Of a stretch of 64,000 nucleotides of DNA, positions 47,691 through 59,390 are shown in pieces. The notes beneath the pieces are model-generated. The model ran no database searches. It worked only from the letters and a program-made list of their open reading frames with translations, and was not told the DNA's origin. The stretch comes from Dasypus novemcinctus. Its lineage: Eukaryota > Chordata > Mammalia > Cingulata > Dasypodidae. Position 1 is the stretch's first letter. Each line of letters starts with the position of its first letter. The DNA lies in contig NC_080680.1 of NCBI RefSeq assembly GCF_030445035.2, positions 115,904,228-115,968,227 of the forward strand, given 5' to 3'. The position numbers were made by a program, and so were the translations under genes.

Positions 47691-47842
47691 TTTGACTTCA
47701 CTCGGTTTTCTTATATGTACTCTTATATGTACTGCATACAAGCACACCAGCTCTCTTGACACTAGATTCTGCAACCTCATCTTTGAAATGTGAAAACTTA
47801 AACTGGTCCCACATTGAAAGATATTATATGCCTTGAGACCTT

Positions 47843-48781
47843 TCACATTTTCCATAGATGCAGGTGTTTGCTGAAGACTTTCTTAATGACCTCTTTTATC
47901 TCCTTATTTCTCAGGCTGTATATGATGGGGTTCAACACTGGGGTTATTACTCCATAAGACAGACCAATGATTTCATCAAATTCTTTTGTGACCTTTGACT
48001 TGGGCTTCATGCACATGAAAAGGGCTGAGCCATAGAATAAGACTACCACAGTCAGGTGGGCTGAACAGGTAGAAAAGGCTTTCTTTCTTCCCTCAGCGGA
48101 ATTAATTCTCAGGACGGAAGATAGGATGAAAGCCTAGGAGATGAAAATTTACAGCAGAGGAATCATCAGCAGAACAATACTTGCCACTGTCATGATAAAC
48201 ACATTGATGGTGATATCTGAACAGATGAGTTTAAGAAGAGCCAGGATCTCACAGGTAATGTGATCAATGACATTATTCCCACAGAAAGGTAATGTCATTG
48301 CTAGAATTGTTTGCACTACGGAGGTCAGACAGCCTATAATCCAGGACCATGCGGCCATGTGCACACATAGCACCCTGCTCATGATGATGAGGTACCTCAG
48401 TGGGTTGCAGATGGCCACGTACCGGTCATAGGCCATCCTTGCCAGGAGGACACACTCAGTGGAGCCCAACCCAAGGGAGACAACCATTTGCAGAGCACAG
48501 GCAATGAAGGGGATGGATTTTCTCTGAGATCTCAATATGCTGAGCATTGGAGGAATGGACGATGATGTATAGCAGATGTCCAAGAATGAGAACTTCCCAA
48601 GGAAGAAGTACATGGGGGTGTGGAGGCGGGAATCCAGGATGCTGATGATAATGAGGAGACTGTTTCCCAGGAGAATTATAAGATACATGATGAGGCAGAG
48701 CACGAACAGGGAAAGCTGGAGCTCTGGATATTGGGAAAGCCCAACCAGAAAGAATTTAGTCATGACAGAATAATTCCCCAT
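47843..48781 (-). pseudogene. Olfactory receptor, OR13 family, with two in-frame stops
   Basis: 939 bases, 313 codons, in a single frame from ATG 48781 to TGA 47845-47843, with no indels. Class II olfactory receptor hallmarks are present in order: NYSV N-glycosylation site, GNSLLIIISILDSRLHTPMY (TM1-TM2), PMYFFL, MAYDRYVAICNPLRY at the end of TM3, [26 protein letters not shown] (TM6) and [12 protein letters not shown] (TM7). The frame is broken by TAA at 48,151-48,149 (codon 211) and TAG at 48,136-48,134 (codon 216), in TM5; TAG falls at the usual SY tyrosine. A truncated protein would lack TM6-7. Position next to NIPSNAP3 and sequence type suggest OR13D1/OR13F1-like; the exact orthologue is unresolved. 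Odorant receptors are expressed singly in olfactory neurons; none of the upstream exon structure could be seen. Confidence 0.93.
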
Positions 48782-49659
48782 CTCATTTGTCCATGTACCT
48801 GCATGGTTTAGAAGCAGATATAAATCAGGGATTGAATTTTTAAAATACTATCACTTCCACTATTTATGTATTAGATATTATATTTAATATATTATTTTTA
48901 TTAATGAGCAAACAGAGGCACTGAGATTTCAATATTAGGATCACATGGCAGAAGATACTGGAAATTGTGCTGTGAAGTGCCAGGTCTGTAATTATATAAA
49001 ATGTAGTTACACACTACTTTCAAATGTGGATTCATAATGATTTCTTTATTAATGAATATTTTGAATTTAAATTGTATTCCAATAAAGTTGGTTCTAATTT
49101 AGAATATCATATAGATTTAGCAGCAGGCCATTTATTCTGGGTATGGCTTTGGTAAGTTATTTAATTTTCTGAGTCTCAGCTAGCACATAGTAAAAAGGGG
49201 AGAAAGCAATAACTTTCAGCAGTTTGTTGTAAGAATTAAGTTATATAAAATATATTAGGTTCCTGGCATAGTAGGTGGTTCCAATTTAGCATCTATAATT
49301 AAGTTTAATATAATGAAATATAATAAAAAGCAATATAATATAATGATATTATATATATGCATAAATTTTATAAATTATAATTTTCAGGTCTACCTGATTG
49401 GCTTAGAGGGAAAAAATTATTTTTTTAGGTTAATGGGATTTTGACAGACTGCAAGCACTTACTGTTCTTAGTAGGATGCCTAACCAGTTTAGAGTCTGGG
49501 AGACATTGAAGCCTGGTTCTCAGTAGCTCATTTCATTTTATAAGTAGTTACCCATATTTTTTTCTTTCAATTTTTGTATTTGATGCTTTGGAATGCATCC
49601 CCAGGTCTTCCAAATTAGTTTTATTTTTGGCCATGAAGCTTCAGCATATATGGCTGAAC

Positions 49660-49945
49660 TGATAATGGTTAATATTTATTGAGTACTTATTATGTTGTCA
49701 GCGCATTATGCTGTTGTAAGCACATTGCATTTACTAAGACATTTACTATTCAATGCTATTCTGTGAATTAGGTACAGTTTCTAACCTCAATTTTGCAGGG
49801 GAGGAAAAGGAGACAAGTAAAGTTTAAATAACTTTCTCAAGGCCATACAGAGAATAAGTGGTAGAGTCAGAATTCAATACCCAACTGTCTATCTTCAGAG
49901 TCAGTCCTTTTCACCATCATGCCATACTGCCTCTCACAGGTTTCT
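49660..49945 (-). repeat. MIR-like SINE remnant
   Basis: Antisense MIR pattern: tattgagtacttattatgtt, aactttctcaaggccataca, gagaataagtggtagagtca, gccatactgcctctcac. Confidence 0.65.
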
Positions 49946-50869
49946 ATTCTGACTCTAAACAAGAGAAAAATATTACAAAAATGTATTTTCTTTTATGTTA
50001 CACTGAAATAACTTGTTTGTTTTGAACCTGATCATATGTGATGTGATGGAGAACTCCAGGCTAGATTGCATCATCTTTTAGTTTCCCTTTGAAGTGTGGT
50101 CTGTTCACTTTTCTACTTGTATCAAGCAATTTCACAATTATGATAAAAACTAATGATATGAGAGTCCTGCCATCACCTTTGCCTCTACTGACCACACAAC
50201 TGGAATTCCTTAACCTTTGTCTTTACTCTGCAAATCAAAATACACTTCCAGACCTTTCATGGTCTGTATTCTTACCTTTCCTGTCTTTTCCATCCCTACT
50301 CATCTTTTCAGTAGTTAAGCTCCTCCTATTACAACTTTGGCCCCACATCACTAAAACTCAACTGTGCTCCAATTGTTTCATATTTATTCTAAGATGCCCA
50401 CATATTCTAAGACTCATTATATAAGGGATAAGGGGTTGTGTCTTTTACTTTGTTGCACTATTGCTGTGGTAGTTTGTATTCACGAGGTATTGGCTGTAGA
50501 ATAAAAATATTTCTTGCTGATATTCTCCTCACCCTGTTGATACACATTTGCTTTGGCCTTTTTGTGTCTAAAGAATCTGAAGACAGAACATGAGGCTTAC
50601 TCCTTGGCTAATCATAGGTGGCTGTCCTGTATTGGAGGGGAAGAGAAAAGTTCTTTCCTCTCCATTCCCTTTCCTTATCATTTCTCTTTGTCTTAGAGAG
50701 TATTCATCTAGACAGTGATTTTAGAAAGGTTAAAAAAATAATGGTAATGTAATCTTAGTATTTTAGAAGATAACTTCCTCTCCTGTCTCTGCTGTTCACA
50801 TTGGCACATGGATTGTTTTCACAAAAAGATAAGTTAAGGCAGCTGTTTAAATTTCTTTGAGCAGAACTG

Positions 50870-50935
50870 TTTTGAAGGAAGAAGAGAAGGAAGGGGAAGA
50901 AGGGGAGGAGGAGGAGAAGGAAGAGGAGCTAATTT
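50870..50935 (+). repeat. Purine-rich GAAGGA tract
   Basis: Low-complexity run of gaagg/gagga units (gaagaagggg, aggaggaggaggag). Confidence 0.85.
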
Positions 50936-53835
50936 TGACTGTTATAGAAAGAGCGCTAAACTTAGCACTTGTATCCTGGAAGGTAAGAGTGTGGAAGAGA
51001 AAGGGGTGAAGGAGTAATGGCTTACTTTCTTTCTGTTCAGAAAAGGTTCTAGATGAGGGAGGTCATTTTTCCAGAACTTAGGGCAGATGAGAGAAAATAG
51101 AATCAGTAAATTCACCAATGCTTTGAGTCAACCCATCATGATAGGCCTTCTTAACCTCTTCAGTTTCCTTTCTCCCCACTTCTGCCATTTCTCTCCCCCG
51201 TGATTACATCAAGGGAGAAGTTATTGGGTGGATTTGCTCCCCCACAGTTTTCATCAGCCTCCCCACAAAAGACACCTTAATGGAGAAATAAAATCTAGTG
51301 AGAAACAGTGTGCTTGCTCTGCAACACAGCTTCAAGAAAAATCTATTAGCTGCCCCCCTGCAACCACACTGTTACCCAGATACCTCTCATGGAAATTCTT
51401 GGTCCACTGCTGAAACCTCCAAGGCTCTGAGTTCTTTTCAGTCTCTCCAAAATATTACAGTCTTTCTTCATGCATCTATACATGCTGTTTTCTTAATATG
51501 GAAGAGTCCCTCCCAACTTAAATATTAGCTTTTCTAGGAAACTTTCTCACCCCCTGGTCTGAGAAGGATGTCCTACCTATGTGCAGCCACAGAACCCTGT
51601 GCTTCCCTCTCATAGCATCCTTCATTTATTCATTTATTCAACTCATACTGTGGCACATTCTGTGGTAGGTAATAGAGATCCTGTTGTGAACAATGGATTC
51701 TCAAAATGGTTCTTGAGGCAGAATGCTTATGAAAGTTATTTTAAACTTTCAAGAAACAAATGATTCCTTTGCTATATAACATGTCTCAATATGAAAAATT
51801 CATAAAACACATTGAAAATAATTTTATCAAACTAAAAACCCCAAACTGTCAAAGATAGAATGAAACTACGGATAAATCCCATATATAAATAAATATCCAA
51901 AGATTGTAAAGTATATTCAAATTGTATACTAAAAGGTGAGGTTGTTTAGTTCATGAATTTATTGAATTCCAAATTAATACTTGGAAATCTACTAATACAT
52001 TATGGGAAAAAATAACCTAAATTATCATCTTACTAGATACCAAAAAGTATTTGATATAATGCGGGATTCAGTCTTGGTAAAACCTCTTATTAATCTAGAC
52101 TAAAGGGAATAACATCATTAAGATGGTAAAGTTATCCCTCTCAAACTATTGGTCAATATAATTCCAAATGATTAAACTCTTTAAATATTTTCCTAAAAGT
52201 CAGTCAAAGATGTCACTAGTGTTATTATTGTTTAACATTTCCTCTTGAAAAATGCAATAATAGACTAGAAAAATAAAAAGAATATAAGAAGAACAAAAAT
52301 GACATTGCTTGTATGATCATGTTTCAAGTTCAACTATACTTTAAGAGCTGCTATATGTTTTTCTTCCAGGATTCTGGAATTCTGGCATGTGGCAGTGGTG
52401 GCTCAGTAACACATGAGAAGCCATACTGTCACAAGCAGTATCACTAATCCAAACTATAATCTTCAAGCAAAGTTAAGGACAAAGGACAAGGGACAATGCC
52501 CATGATATAATGCAACGTGAAATCGAATGTTTCATAATTTTACATATGTAGCTAGAAGAAACTACACCAAAATGTTAACTGATTTTCTCTTGAATGTGGA
52601 ATTTGGAATATTATATTTTTCTTTATCTTCTCCATATTTTCCAAATTGTTCTTGATTAACCTTTATTTTATGATTATAAAAACCAGATATAACTTTTTCA
52701 ATTTTCCTGGAAGGTAAGGGTGGCATGGTCCTCCAAAACTTTGGTCTCAGTTCTTTAACACCCAAGTAGTGAGTAAACAGGTAATGGACAGGAACTTGGA
52801 GAGGAACTTTCTGTTGCTTTATATTACACAGACCAATTTAATGTCATTTAGTATTCTGATTTCGACTGATCAGTTTCATACATATATTTACCCTGAGCAG
52901 ATATACTGACACAAACTCAATTATTGCAAAAGGTTAGCAGCACAGATAGGATGCAGTATAAAACATTCAACAGTATCAAGAAGTAAAAAGAAAGAGGAGA
53001 TACCTGGTCTGTAGAAGGAACTGTGGGGACACAGCGGGGACTTCTGTCACCCCTACTTCTTTCTTTCTGCCATAAAGAGGTAAAGACTCAGTTTGATGGG
53101 TGTCTAGGTTTTGTCCATTTCTCCTCAAAGGCTCTGTCTTTAGAGTGGTCCTCTCCATTGGGCAGAAATACATCATGAAGCATTCCCCTTATCCCCATGC
53201 TTACTAACAGGAGGGAGTAGTGATTTAGTTGTAAGGCACATGCATTCTCCCAGAATTCCTGATTTTAACTCAAGAAACCTCTTGAAACAGGCTCTGGCTT
53301 ACCCAACATGGATTATTCCCTGGGAGGAAACTGTCAGCACTAAATATTGCATCCTACATTGTGCTTCATTCAGTTTTCTCAAATATTTATTTATTTATTT
53401 ATTTATCTAATATTTATAAAGCCCATTTGTTCTTCACAATATGAGATATCCATGGCTGGAGATCTCCAATACTTATTTAAATAAATGAGCTCCTATTAGC
53501 TCCAAAAGGAGCTGATAATGCACATTACTGTGCAAGTTAGAATGAAATCCTTTTATTCTTTGTCTATATGGTATTAAGAACTATGCAGTACTCCCTTCCC
53601 ACTAACATAGCTGTGTGTTTGTCAAGTGCCATTCTTTGCTGCTGGGAGCACAGCAGGACTTAAGCTCTTATCTTGTGGAAACCTTTATCAAGGATACAGA
53701 TTCAAGCAATAGATTCACAACTGGGATTAATTCACACAGCCTATCCTGTATATTCTAACACTTTCTGGGTCTGTGCTATGGAAACCTCTTGTGCTCCAGT
53801 TCTCTTACCGCTTTGTTCTGATTGCTAATAAGGGG

Positions 53836-54075
53836 TCTTTATGGAGCAGTACTATGCCTTAATGGAAGGAGCAGTTGGCTTAAAGGACCTAGAGTTCAAT
53901 TTTGTCTCTGTGGCATATTAGCAGTACAGACCTTGGGCAAGATATTTAACGTCTCTGATGTGATGTGTCTTATATAAAATGGGATAACAGTGCCTAATTT
54001 ATAGGGTTGGTTTGAGGATTAACATAATTTATCTTAATGTTCTTGGCACAGAGAGTGTGCACAAAACATGTTAGT
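53836..54075 (+). repeat. MIR SINE
   Basis: Sense MIR pattern: ggagcagttggcttaaagga, ttgggcaagatatttaacgt, ggttggtttgaggattaaca, gttcttggcacagagagtgt. Confidence 0.7.
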
Positions 54076-55889
54076 TTAATTTGAACCCTTATGCTGAACT
54101 TCTTTCATTTTCCATTATAACAAGTACAACTAATTTAAAGTGGTGTTCATAAGAATCCAAGGTATTTCTTTCCATAGCAATCCCTTATTGCCCATGATTT
54201 TTAAAATTGTTTTATTAAAAATTTTACAAATAAAATAAATCATTCAAAATTCTTAGTTCCCATATAATTTCTCCCTTCTGAAAATAACTCTCCCCAAATC
54301 TCTTCTAATCTCTATCATTTAAGCATCATTGTAGGATCTTGAACTTCCCCACTTACTTACTGGGACTTTAGTTTTCTAAGCAAGGAAGCTGATTTAGATA
54401 CAAGTACAAATATCTCTGTTCTGCATTCCCTTTCTCCAGTGTTTCGCTAACTTCTTGTGTTCACAAACTGATGTCCCTGCAGCTGTGGCTCCTCAATTCA
54501 GTTAACTTCTTAGCTTTCTTTTCTTTGAACTTTAGCCATGCTATAGCATTCATGGCCAAGTATCCCACAAGCCAAGACCACTGCTAGCAGTGATTAGAGG
54601 GACAAAGCAAAAATAAAGCTTTCATTCCCAAAAGAAATTCCTATGGTAAATATGTAGCAATAGTAATCTTCCACGTAAGTACTCTTAAATCTCAGGGCCC
54701 TACATATTTCCAGAGGACCTGCCAGTGGCTCTGATAGCCAATTAAAATTGTTCCTTATTTTTTTCTGTGAGACTCTGTAATCCCAGAAGTGATTTAAATT
54801 TGAATCTTTAAATCTTGTTGAAGGTAGTAACTTGTCTCAAAAACTTAATTGTACTTATTAAACTGTAATTTTTCTCTTTTTTGAATAAATTTGTTCCCTG
54901 CTTAGATAAATAATATATATCTTTTGTAGAAAACTTAGGAAATTAAAAAGTAAACTTAAAGGAGGAAATGAAAGTCACCTATAACTTTAGATATAAACTA
55001 TATTGATTTTTTTTGTTTCATGTATATGCTACATATAGTAAAAACTTGAGAGCACACTACATTTCCTGTTTTATAATCTGCTTTTTGAATTTAACAATAT
55101 ACCATGTGTATTTTTTCAAGTATTTATTGAGCATTTTTAATGATGCCATAATATTTTAAATTGGAAAACAAAAACAAAACCATTGATCCTGTAGAAGTAA
55201 AACAGTTTCCTGTTAGATTCTCAGCAACTTTTCTCTCTCTCTCTTTTTGTTTTCTTGTGGGTAATGACAATATTGAAGGATTAGGATCAGAGATTTTCTT
55301 CATTCTTAATTCCCTATGAGTAATGACCAACTCCCATTGTCAGAAGTTCTCATAACGCCTTTTTTTATAGAAGAGAAAATGAGTGCATGTTCATTTTTCC
55401 TTGGTGGGTTGCAGTTGATTTAAGGTGTGATAATAAAGCTGTAGATGTTCAGCCTCAATGGTATATTCAATATACTCCTGCCATTGCTTTAAACTGCCTC
55501 CCCTGACTCCATTTATCCTGTGTCAACTTTCTAGACCCTGACCCTGCTGTGACCTTCCAGTTCTTATTATTTTAACTTCCTCCACATTTATATTTTTCCA
55601 GCACCTGCAGAATTGTATGGGCTTTAGTTAGGAAAACATTCACTTTAGTGAAGAGATTTTAGCCTATCTGTAATAAATGCACTGTGAAACAGGGGAGGAG
55701 GACATCATTTGCAAAGGGGTAACAATCATTTGCACATCTATTCAATAACATGTATTCCATTATTTCAATTGCTTCAATTCTATTCATATTTTAAGATCTG
55801 AATATACGTCAGGCCTCTTGTTAAATTTTGAAACAAAATATGTTTATTTAAAAAATATGTTCACTTAGTGTTGTGTGGACAGCACAAAG

Positions 55890-56150
55890 ATGAAAAAGAC
55901 AAGTCCTCTGGCACATATATTATACTGGAGCAGAATTGAGAGTTCAGAAATAAACCCTTGCATCTATGGCCAGATTTTTGACAAGGGTGCCAAATCCACT
56001 CAATGGGGAGGAAGAGTCTCTTCAACAAATGGTTCTGGACAATTGGATAGCCACATGCAAAAAAAATGAAAGTGGACCCCTGTCTCACACCACACACAAA
56101 AATTAATTTGAAATATATCAATAAGCTACTTGGCGTTTGCCCTACACATT
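55890..56150 (+). repeat. LINE-1 ORF2 3' fragment, + strand
   Basis: Sense LINE-1 text: gagagttcagaaataaaccc, gacaagggtgccaaatccac, ctcttcaacaaatggttctg, tggatagccacatgcaaaaa. Confidence 0.8.
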
Positions 56151-57055
56151 AGGAATTAACTACTTTCTTGGCAAAAGTTATACAGAAAGTTTGGACACTC
56201 ATTCTCTTTCTCTAGACTGATTTTCTCTTCTGAATTCCCAACTGCTGTGATCATCCTGAGCTTGTCTTCTGATTCTTCAAGCCAGCAGAACTGCCGTTTG
56301 CATCGGAGTATGAGTCACCTTGTTGTGGTGCTGACTAGCCCTTCCCTTATGCCAAAAGCTGCAAGAAAGGAAAACTCACATTGTGCAGTTCCTTCTTGCA
56401 GACAGTGACCTCCGCATTCTAGTTTCTGGCTGTTTAGCTTATTCTCTAGTGTTCTTAGGAAGTTACAAAAAATATTTCATCCTGAGTTTATACTTATCTG
56501 CAGGAGGGTTGGGCCAAATGGTGCTATTACTGGAACATACTATTTCATGGAATATCAATATTCTACTTTATATTTTATTTATTTCTCTATGTTCATAAGT
56601 GAAATAGGCCAAAAACCTTTATTTTTGTGTGCTGTCTTTATAGTTATGCAATAACAAATGGTTTGGGCAGTTTCCTACCTTTGCTGAACAACTTGAATAA
56701 GTTGAAAACTACCTGTTCCTAGATAGTTTGGTAGAACTCATGTATAAATCTTTCTCAGAGATTAGTGAAAATAAAGATGCATTTTTTTCCCCCCAGTTAA
56801 GGTACCAGTTCCTTTGATTTCTATCCAAATATCCCCATCAGCAACTGTGACCTGGAGGTTAAGGACCCTGCTGGAATATATACCTAGGTGTGGAATTGCT
56901 GGGTGATAAGATCTACACTATTCAACCTTACTGAGTAATGCCAAACTGTTTTCCAGTGTACACTTAATAGCAGTGTGAATGTGTTTTATTACTTTGTTTT
57001 GTTCTGTTTGCAACATATTCCTGCTAACACTGGGCACTAACCAATTTTTATTTAT

Positions 57056-57473
57056 TTTATTTTTTATTATTTTAAGATTTTATTTTTTATTCATTTCCCT
57101 CCCCTTCCCCCCCGCCCCATCTGCTCTCTGTGTACATTCGCTGTGTGTTCTTCTGTGTCCGCTTTGCATTCTTGTCAGCAGCACTGGGAATCTGTGTCTC
57201 TTTTTGTTGCTCATCTTGGTGCATCAGCTCTCTGTGTGTGCAGCGCCACTCCTGGGCAGGCTGTGCTTTCTTCGTACAGGGCGGCTCTCCTGACAAGGTG
57301 CACTCCTTGCACGTGGGGCTCCCCTATGCAGGGGACACCCTGCGTGTCTCGGCACTCCCTGCACGTGGCAACACTGTGCGTGGGCCAGCTCACCACACGG
57401 GCCAAGAGGCTCTGGGTTTGAACCCTGGGTCTCCTATGTGGTAGGCTCTATCAGTTGAGCCAAATCACTTCCC
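57056..57473 (-). mobile_element. DAS-type SINE with target-site duplication
   Basis: Antisense tail at the left (attttaagattttatttttt), head at the right (gggtttgaaccctgggtctc, atgtggtaggctctatcagt). Flanked by ccaatttttatttatt at about 57,041 and 57,474. Inserted in duplication copy 2 only. Confidence 0.9.
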
Positions 57474-58026
57474 CCAATTTTTATTTATTGCTTATCTGTT
57501 CTGGTGAGTGTGAAGAAACAGTTTTTATGTCTCCGTAACGAAGAGGTATCCTTTGAAGGGCAGTAAAAGTATATATAAGATGCGCAAAGAGCACAATATA
57601 CTTGATGGGGTTCCTGATGGGTTTTGTCTACAGGTTAGGTTCATGCAAATATGCAGAATGAAGTAAGAGTGGTGAACCCAGTGCTGGCCTAAATGGGTAG
57701 GAGAGCAATAGCTACATGTAATTACATATAACGCTACATATATAACTCTAGATGGTTATATTTTGGTGATACATCCCTGGGTATTTTCTTTTCTGAGTGT
57801 CATGTTCTGCAGTCACTAAATGGTGGCATAGACTCTCTTTGGCTTCACTGGATCTCTTGAAGAGTGTGTATGTGTGGGTCTTTATTTTGTTATATTTGAG
57901 TTCCTGTAATTTAAGCTATAGGTATTTAGTGTGAGAGTAAATCATTTAGAGTTCTTGTTGTCACTCTGGATTATGTATTATAGAAAAATATTCCAGAAAA
58001 TTAGTATCCTGGCATTTATGGGTTGC

Positions 58027-58036
<10 letters not shown>

Positions 58037-58057
<21 letters not shown>

Positions 58058-58462
58058 CTCACCACTCCCCCCCCCACCCCAGTTGTCTATTCTCTGTGTC
58101 CATTTTTTTTTTTTTTTTGCTGCGTGTTTTTCTTTTTGTCCGCTTCTGTTGTTGTCAGTGGCACAGGAATCTGTGTTTCTTTTTGTTGCGTCATCTTGCT
58201 GTGACAGCTCTCCATGTTGGTGGTGCCATTCCTGGGCAGGCTGCACTTTCTTTCATGCTGGGCGGCTCTCCTTACGGGGTGCACTCCTTGCGCGTGGGGG
58301 TCCGCTACGTGGGGGACACCCCTGCGTGGCAGGGCACTCCTTGCGCGCATCAGCACTGCACGTGGGCCAGCTCCACAAGGGTCAAGGAGGCCCGGGGTTT
58401 GAACCGCGGACCTCCCATGTGGTAGACGGACGCCCTAACCACTGGGCCAAGTCTGCTTCCCA
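58037..58462 (-). mobile_element. DAS-type SINE with target-site duplication
   Basis: Complete element flanked by gttgctttattatta at 58,022-58,036 and 58,463-58,477. It closely resembles the copies at 16,775 and 30,379, so it is relatively young. Inserted in duplication copy 2 only. Confidence 0.92.
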
Positions 58463-59279
58463 GTTGCTTTATTATTAATAATAAAAATAATGGGTAATCA
58501 AAACCAAAATTCAATTTTCATTCAATGTTACTAAAGAGTATCTCTCTCCTTTCAGTGATTACTTTCTAAGCACCTATTGTGTGTTGAGCATTGAGTTAAA
58601 TGCTGTGGGGAAGGCAAAAAGAAAAAAAAAGATTAGATCGCTGTTCCTGAGCTTTTCAACATTTCTTGATATTCCTATCTTAGCTTCTTCGCTACTAGTC
58701 TTCTCAGAGGGACAGGAAATATTTGTAAGCAGCTCACAGTTTAACATCAAATATATTAAACATAGTACAAAATTATTTAAAATTGTTTATTAATAAGACA
58801 TCATATTAATAATAAAGCATGACATATATTTAATATTTATATATATTATATCCTTTTAAAATACCCTAAATGAGTGGGCTTTCTTTACATTTTGCATTTA
58901 GAAGTGAAATTTAGTGCTAATGGCACTAATCTCTTCAATAATTGCGTTATTTCTTAAAATGTACACTTGCAACTCCATTGCCTTGAATAATCTTTCTGAC
59001 TTTCAAATAGAGTTAGGGAGAAAAGTAGTGGAGAAAGTATTTCTGAGTCATTTGCTATTTGTTTTCTATTTTTTATTGCTAACTATGGCTGGTTTCTAGG
59101 AATAAGATGAGGCACCTCTTATCATTAGGCACTGGGATACTTATCTACTGACATACTCTCATATGAAGTTCCTCTTCCTAAATAATACCTGTCATCCATT
59201 GCTTTGCAGGATATTTCCCTTCATCTTCACAAGCAGTCCCCGGATACCTACTAGTTGAATAATTCATTCCTTTTTTTTC

Positions 59280-59390
59280 TTCTCTCTCTTTTTTTTAATG
59301 TCAAATTAAAAAAATATAAGAGGTCCCCACATACCCCACCCCCCCACCCCTCCCACACCAACAACCTCCTTCATCATGACGTAACTAGAA
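59280..59390 (-). repeat. Truncated LINE-1-type 3' end
   Basis: tttttttaatgtcaaattaa, atataagaggtccccacata and ccaacaacctccttcatcat match the left end of the repeat at 44,060-45,770. It is a short 5'-truncated retrotransposon end. Confidence 0.6.

Larger units (their letters stand above)
48782..56780. other. Intergenic region upstream of the olfactory receptor
   Basis: Mostly AT-rich sequence without recognisable genes. It contains MIR-like remnants at 49,660-49,945 and 53,836-54,075, a purine tract at 50,870-50,935, an (ATTT)n run near 53,385-53,405, a TC run near 55,232 and a + strand LINE-1 piece at 55,890-56,150. The frame at 50,089-50,424 (111 codons) has no recognisable homology. Confidence 0.6.

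Noticed and set aside
50089-50424. 111-codon hydrophobic frame
   Set aside because: Leucine- and phenylalanine-rich from pyrimidine-rich DNA; no family resemblance, start or splice evidence.
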